Source: Hymenochaete sp. R1 | Taxonomy: Eukaryota; Basidiomycota; Agaricomycetes; Hymenochaetales; Hymenochaetaceae | Direction of reading: 5' to 3' | Assembly: GCA_019400425.1 (NCBI GenBank) | Contig: JAFREE010000034.1 | Coordinates: 124,001 to 188,000, forward strand | Length of the DNA stretch: 64,000 bases | Part shown: one piece after another, positions 58,905 through 64,000 of the stretch | How positions within the stretch are numbered: the first letter of the stretch is position 1 | How the letters are laid out: every line of letters starts with the position of its first letter | The notes under the pieces: generated by a model | Databases searched by the model: none | Told to the model about the DNA's origin: nothing | What the model saw: only the letters and a program-made list of their open reading frames with translations | Made by a program: the position numbers and the translations under genes

Positions 58905-59316
58905 TGTGTCTTGTCTTTTCAGAGATGTCCACTGCTGCGACGAAAGGGATGCAGGCAACTTTGTGGATGTCGTAGTTGAATGCCACGTACTAAGCCGAGT
59001 TGAGCTACTGCAGCTGCTGCTGCTCGCTCAAAGCGCTGAGAAAGTTGCACGTGACTTTTCGTGTCATTTTACTCCTAAAAATTGGTCTCGGAAAATATTA
59101 ATGTGATTAATATTAATAGTACTAGTGATTTGAAGAAAGCTAAGGCGAATAGGAGTTTGGGAGTAGTTGTTTGTTTACAAATATTTTAAAAAAATTAAAT
59201 AATTGTTTAGCGTATAAGTATCTTCCTTCTCACATATATAAAGTAACTAAGGCTCCGCCCACAAGATCACCATTAGGACTGGTTACGAGTACTAGTCCCT
59301 TCACCATAACACATTG
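58905..59316. other. AT-rich intergenic region
   Basis: No gene is seen. It is markedly AT-rich from 59090 to 59210 and contains TTAATATTAAT. A CACGTG lies at 59048-59053 in the DPM2 promoter. The 9-mer AGTACTAGT occurs at about 59119 and again near 59289. Confidence 0.55.
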
Positions 59317-60808
59317 TCAATCATCGTAGTCAATATACCCGTAAAAGCGCTGCCCCCTGCGTGGTCCTTGATAATCTGCGGATTCATGTGAGTATTGGGG
59401 TAGCATCAAATCGTAAGCGATATTACACGTCGTTGAATCTCGAACACCGCTCATTCCTGCAATGCTTGCCAAATTTAGGTATCCCTCGCTCGTGATAGTC
59501 TTGGCGTTACCGCCAACGACAGGCCAAGGGGAGCGACAGAATACACAAGTTAAATTCGCGCCTCTCGATTGTTTCCCTAGGTTATGGGAGAAAGCTCTAG
59601 TTAATTTCGATCCATAAGGTCGGGTTACAAGGCTGACATTGACTGAAACATATCTTATGCAATGCGTTCTTGCAAGTCTCGCACCATACCAATTGAGCAT
59701 CGTTTACTCCATGCATGGACTCGTAACAGACCGGGCAGTCGTCTTCTGCGCCAGGCATACGTTTAACGTTGTCTCCCTTGCTCTTTGTCGGAGAAGCTCT
59801 GCCTGTTGCTTCAGCATAGGCATTTCGAATGCGGTCATTGGTCCAAGCACTTGACGCCGGTGGTGCATCGCGGAAAATCTCTTCTAGTTCGCTCGATAAC
59901 AATGCCCTTTATTATCAAAAAAGAACGGTTTAGATTGTCTTGAAAAAAAGGGCATATACACGTACTTCTGATACCAATGCCCCGAATCACGCGGAACTCG
60001 AAGGACTAGAGGAAACATACCTTTCAGTAAATCGTATATGCACCATGAAAAGAATCGGACCTTTCAAGAAGACGAAAAGCTGTGCTTGTTGTTAGAGATA
60101 AAAGAACATGGCTTGCTTAATCTAATTTCTTGCTCACAATGTGTTTACAATGATTCCCCTTCTGAGCGTCAGGGCCTGCAATACTATGAGAAAATCTGGT
60201 GAAGCAGTCAATAGCCTTTTGCTCACAGTCGCATGAAGTATTCTTTCCAATGACGACGGTATAGACCTATCAAATACTATTAGACAGTTAAAAGGATTGA
60301 AAACACAGATGTGACATACATTCCCTGTCGAACCCAACACGCTGAATTCTTCCCTTAGCTCTTGTCCATTTCGCCGTCGGTCAATCATGAAAAAACTACC
60401 CCGGGGTTCAACAGCCTTGAACAGCATAGTAGCAGCACTGAGGAAGGCGTACCGCTGAGAAATAACGCGCTCCACACGTTCTAATATATTCTGAGGACAT
60501 TTCTTCTTAAAAATCGCGTTCCTCTTCTCGGGTACAGGAGCGTCCAAGTCTACATCCTTTGTTTTCCTCTGGCGTTTTCTCTTCGGAGTTTCCGGACCAA
60601 TCGTGCTTGTTTTATTTTGCTTCGTTACCGGCACTATGACAGGCTGAGGCTGATACTTGGGGGCATCGAGGGCTGCCAAAAGGCGGGAGGTGGATACGGT
60701 GCACTTTCGCAACGCCGGCTGACCGTTTCCCAGATAAGGTTGGTAGTCTGAGCCATTGGCAAACTCAGAGTCCATGTCCGCGCACTTTCGCTTGCCTTTT
60801 GGTAGCAT
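59317..60808 (-). CDS. SWIM zinc finger plus RING-type protein, probable ubiquitin ligase
   Basis: The N-terminus is basic (MLPKGKRKCADMDSE; ETPKRKRQRKTKD, a likely nuclear signal). A conserved block NILERVERVISQRYAFLS leads to a SWIM finger put together from two exons: C-D-C, then C-K-H 8 residues on (GNHCKHI). A linker (RVPRDSGHWYQKALLSSELE) leads to a RING-like finger: CPVCYES, WCETC, LHKICF, and CVFCRSPWPV. The end is Tyr/Gly-rich (YGYIDYDD, 59317). The SWIM-RING pairing is known from MEX/ZSWIM2-like E3 ligases; SWIM acts in protein or DNA contact. About seven exons, near 310 residues. An ATG at 60841 would add 11 residues. Confidence 0.85.
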
Positions 60809-62046
60809 TTGAGAAATATATTGAGAAGATAAGATGTGCAAGGGTAAAAGGGAGAAAAATCTGAAGCGAGACAGTGTCAGAACATGTCAAATCAGGTCCC
60901 CCGGACCGTCTCAAGATCGACGCAAAGTGTATTACGTAACGTACGTCATTGTCATTGACGGCGTCGAGTCCCTCATTGAGTCATTCTCTGTTTCACTTTC
61001 GACGCATTCACCAACTTTAACTACATACTAAGTTATATTATGAATTTCAAGTCAAATTTCTCAAATTTTTATTAATATTAATCTATCATTTTATGTAGTA
61101 GGGTAAACCAAGGTGGGTGGGTTTTATTCTAAGGCTAAAAACCTGATCGGAAAGTGATACTTATACTGTAGATCTCTTCTTCCTCAGTGCGGAATGTTTA
61201 GACCTTTTGTCAAGTTTTGATAGTCAATCAAGCGTTTGTATTCGCGTCAAGAAATGTAGTATTCATGAAATTGTTAAGCCCAGATCGAGCTTCACCAAGT
61301 GAATCAGATCTCGCTCTTCTTCGCCGAACATCTCCACCCCTTCGGGTGAGTCTGAGTCATCTTTTAGAGGGTTTATCTTCTGCTTCAAATTCCTGATTCT
61401 CGCATCAAGGTCCTTTCGTCCATCTCGTCACATACTTCTAGCTCTCCAGTGTTCATCTTCTTGAGTTTGCTTTGTCGGTACACGTCGTCCAGTGGTGCCC
61501 TATAAGTCTCTCCTTTTCTGCTTTTAAGCGCTCGCCTTCTAGGACATGAGCCAGCTTCGGTCCATCCACATCTTCTTTTCCCGTACGTCGCGCGTCCCAC
61601 CTTCTCCAGTATAGCGTCGGGCAACACGCGTGATGATACTTCTCCTGTGAAGGGTCGTCTCTCTGAACGATTTGACTCCTTCGAGTCTTTCTTCAAACGT
61701 GCCCGCTGATCTCTATTGTCAGTTTCAGTGGCTTGGCAAGCGCCACCTTTGCACTATGTCTACGGGATAACTGTCTTATTAACACCGGGACTACAGGCCT
61801 ACACGTCAAAGAAATGGTCGCGTACTTTGTCAAACGGGCTGGAACAATCACTGCGCTCTGAGCTATGCAAAGCGAGCTGGTATCAATGGAAGGAAGGGAT
61901 CATGCAACAAGCAGGAAATCGTTTGGGGAGATGTAAGAAATGTCTATATTTGCAACATTCTACTGGTATACATGATGACGAGAATGAGTGCGCTCAGGCT
62001 TGGATATCGCATGGTATAAGTACAGATTGTTCAGAAAATATCTGAG
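60809..62046. other. Region with no confident gene
   Basis: It starts with the SWIM-RING promoter (TGAGTCATT at about 60979). An AT-rich patch near 61050-61100 again contains TTAATATTAAT. From 61265 to 62045 both strands show open, protein-like frames (minus 61385-61696; plus 61265 onward with a possible GTGAGT intron; plus 61716-62045 without an ATG). None can be tied to a family. Confidence 0.45.
61385..61696 (-). CDS. Small hypothetical protein, doubtful
   Basis: A single-exon frame with an ATG codes for 103 residues, very rich in Lys, Arg and Glu (MKKDSKESNRSERRPF at the start). No domain, signal peptide or homologue is recognised. The opposite strand also has protein-like frames here, so it may be a shadow of an unrecognised plus-strand gene starting with the ATG at 61269. 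Confidence 0.2.
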   Translation of the reverse strand: MKKDSKESNRSERRPFTGEVSSRVLPDAILEKVGRATYGKRRCGWTEAGSCPRRRALKSRKGETYRAPLDDVYRQSKLKKMNTGELEVCDEMDERTLMRESGI

Positions 62047-62763
62047 CTAAGAGTATTCGAAGGTGTTTGGCACCGGGAGCGGACCACGCCTCAAGGACAT
62101 GTCAGCCAGTAGATCAAGCCAGTCCGTACGCAGAACTTTCTTGGCCTTAGAAACATCGAAACCACCCCTCTTCGAACTGCCTTCCCCACGGGAACTTTGA
62201 GATGCAGATTCGGAATCTACAAGCGTCTGGCTCCCTTCGTCTTCTGACTCAGAATAATCAACCAGTTTTCTGGTACCAAGGCCGGATGAGATGGCCGTGC
62301 TGGACGACTGAGTACAGGAGGTCGATGAGGAATGCCGGCTGAAACCCGTCTGCGCGGGACCACCATGTCGGACCATCCTTTTGTGACGACGAAGGGAAGA
62401 AGGATCACCAAAAGAAGCCTCACAGTCTCCAATATTGCAAATGTATGGCTTCATCCTCAAGCTACCAGTTTTTCGTTAGAAAGGCACCCAAGCTGACCAG
62501 CTGGATAATTCACGTACTGAACTGCGTTGATATGTGTTCTCAAGTTACTCTTTTGGAGAGCTGAATAATCACATCCTTCTGTAGAACATTTCAACTTCCT
62601 GTTGACCATATCAGTTATGTGCAGCGAAGTATTCAAAGAAGAAGAAAAATACATACTGCACATTAGGATCGTGAATCTTCATGTGTCGGGTCAGGTCTGT
62701 CTGACGAACGAAGCCTCGATTACACTTAAGGCAAAAGCGGGTGGGAGGTGCGTTTGGAGACAT
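62047..62763 (-). CDS. C2H2 zinc-finger protein, probable transcription factor
   Basis: Three exons: start at 62763 (MSPNAPPTRFCLKCNRGF), an intron with a GTATGTA donor, a middle exon (KLKCSTEGCDYSALQKSN), a GTACGTG intron, then the rest to the TAG at 62047. Three C2H2 fingers result: C-x2-C-x12-H-x4-H, C-x4-C-x12-H-x4-H and C-x4-C-x12-H-x4-H. The second finger gets its last His only if the acceptor just after GGTAG is used, which supports that choice. The tail is Ser-rich and ends with a short conserved-looking helix (DWLDLLADMSLRRGP). About 200 residues; a nuclear DNA-binding role is inferred. The target is unknown. Confidence 0.82.
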
Positions 62764-63773
62764 AATGACTTATGATGCGAAGAGGGAAAGAAAGACTGGA
62801 CAACTTTGATGAAGGAGGGTGGAAGGCAGAGTTCAAAGAAGGGATGAGAATGTTGCATTTATAGGTCTTTCAGATACGGATCAAGCCATGAATCCACAAG
62901 AAAAGCACGGGCCCAGCAAGGCCCATTGTGTGGCTTACCAGGCTTGCAGTTAATGCCCACATCCAGAAACGAAACGAAGGGCTAGGATAGACCTATTGTG
63001 GGGCCGAAATCGAACTACGGCTGCCAAAGGTCAAAGTGTCCTGATGAAAAGTGAAATGAAGGATCATTGCCCTTTGCAACGTCGCAAAAAGAGTCGACAA
63101 AGGCTAGGCACGGAGTGCTTTGGCCTGGTATTTACCTTTACCTTTAGACTCTAGTGTTCTTCCTACTGTCAAGTTAAATAAGGAAAGGATCTGCGGAGCA
63201 TGTAGTTGCTGAATTATTTGGTTCGGTCTCCTTGTTCCCCAAGACAGATTTTACATTCATGAAGCGTTGACTGCGAGCTCGAAGACGTGGTCCCTTTACC
63301 TTTGACGTCAGCAACACCAATACAAAGCGCTTCACAAGGCATCCTTTATCTCATTCTGGACCACCCACTTCAATAAGACCAAATCGTATCTCGGGGTTCG
63401 TGGGTCCACAGGCATAAACATTACATTCCTGCGATGTAGTGTTTCAGGCTGAATCGTCTGCATTCTACGTGAAACGTTTGTCCGAACAAAGCTTGACCAC
63501 AGAACCGTAGCCTATGAACCGGCCGATGCACAGGCCGTTTACAGAGCCACAAAGGGCCCAAGACCCGTATACGTATACGCGCGAAAAGGCGTTCACGTCA
63601 AGTATCCTCAATGCCGTGCATCCGAATCTGGTTTCCTGGTCCCATTTCGAACAAACGTTAGGTTGCACTTGCCCAAGCAAATAAAAAGGCAACCTAATGT
63701 CCTTTCGAAGGTTTTGTTGTCGCTGTTGTCGCCAAGAACCAACCCGAAATACTCCTGTCCACAAGAGAAAGAA
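62764..63773. other. Intergenic, no gene supported
   Basis: This 1-kb stretch lies upstream of the C2H2 gene and downstream of the partial gene at the right edge. It contains a short CTTTAC/CCTTTA repeat near 63130-63150. Several short open frames are present, but none shows introns or known motifs. Confidence 0.45.
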
Positions 63774-64000
63774 TCATCGAACCCAGAGCTCAGCCACGAC
63801 ACCCCATTCCTTCAGAATGCCAGCTTCCGATGGCTGAATGTCTCCACTAGGTTGCAGCGTAACGTCATCCGCGTCGTTCCGGTCAGCGCGCTCCTCGTCT
63901 TTGACGAGCAACACCCGTAAGCCACCAATTTTAGCGAAGCCCCTCGCTTTAGGGTAAAAAGTCAAGCAGAACTCAGCGGAACCCTCACCCCGTTCTTCTC
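63774..64000 (-). CDS. 3' end of a gene, possibly TRAPPII subunit Trs130/TRAPPC10
   Basis: The minus-strand frame is open from the right edge to a TGA at 63774, about 75 residues. It includes FYPKARGFAKIGGLRVLL, an acidic variable stretch (EERADRNDADD) and the end ILKEWGVVAELWVR. The pattern of a GGLRVLL strand, a variable acidic loop and a LKEW..VAE.WV strand resembles, from memory, the C-terminal domain of TRAPPC10/Trs130. This is a tentative call from a short fragment. The rest of the gene lies outside the window. Confidence 0.4.
   Translation of the reverse strand, partial: EERGEGSAEFCLTFYPKARGFAKIGGLRVLLVKDEERADRNDADDVTLQPSGDIQPSEAGILKEWGVVAELWVR

Noticed and set aside
61716..62045. Plus-strand frame of 110 codons as a separate gene
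   Set aside because: It begins with TTG, has its first in-frame ATG far inside, and shows no recognised motif.
1..64000. CRISPR arrays, rRNA genes, intact transposons
   Set aside because: No spaced direct repeats, no rRNA signature and no transposase or reverse-transcriptase motif were found. The tandem array at 23.5-28.9 kb lacks any such motif too.

Overview
This is nuclear DNA from a filamentous basidiomycete, most likely an Agaricomycete. Genes are dense and sit on both strands. Almost every conserved gene is cut by many introns of about 50-100 nt with GT..AG ends, promoters are pyrimidine-rich, and the proteins are typically fungal (Pik1, Sec16, Trs120, Kre2-type mannosyltransferase, fungal kinesin-1 tail). 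No rRNA, intact transposon or CRISPR array is visible. Exon joins below were worked out by eye from reading frame, splice consensus and family conservation, so gene ends are firmer than individual splice sites.

Layout. 1-100: start of a polyglutamine protein leaving the window on the left. 381-2911 (-): CCCH zinc-finger/coiled-coil protein. 4148-5558 (+): unnamed single-pass membrane coiled-coil protein. 6228-6628: two convergent isoleucine tRNA genes with different anticodons. 6815-7936 (-): ABC ATPase of the STAR1/FetA type. 8341-9660 (-): Tom40, divergent from a GT15 mannosyltransferase (9940-11573 +). 11780-15711 (-): Pik1 PI 4-kinase, divergent from Ost3/Ost6 (15865-17100 +). 17360-23040 (-): Sec16. 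23560-28900 (+): three tandem, intronless, paralogous genes of unknown function. 29629-32437 (-): Pumilio protein. 34529-38574 (-) and 38973-43054 (-): kinesin-1 and kinesin-5 in a row. 43224-43686 (+): Elf1. 44217-44840 (-): Vps55. 45278-49949 (-): Trs120/TRAPPC9, divergent from a giant C1-domain protein (50183-58352 +). 58514-58904 (-): Dpm2. 59317-60808 (-): SWIM+RING protein. 62047-62763 (-): C2H2 zinc-finger protein. 63774-64000 (-): 3' end of a gene that may be the TRAPPC10/Trs130 subunit.

Much of the window serves the secretory pathway: N-glycosylation (Ost3, Dpm2, GT15), ER exit (Sec16), Golgi PI4P (Pik1), TRAPPII (Trs120, perhaps Trs130), endosomal sorting (Vps55) and vesicle transport (kinesin-1). 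These are housekeeping genes and the grouping may be chance. Four close head-to-head pairs probably share promoters.

The least explained part is the array at 23.5-28.9 kb: three intronless genes in one orientation coding for nuclear-looking coiled-coil proteins that share several strong sequence blocks. I recognise no family. Other unexplained items are the roughly 2,300-residue C1-domain protein and the membrane coiled-coil protein at 4.1 kb.
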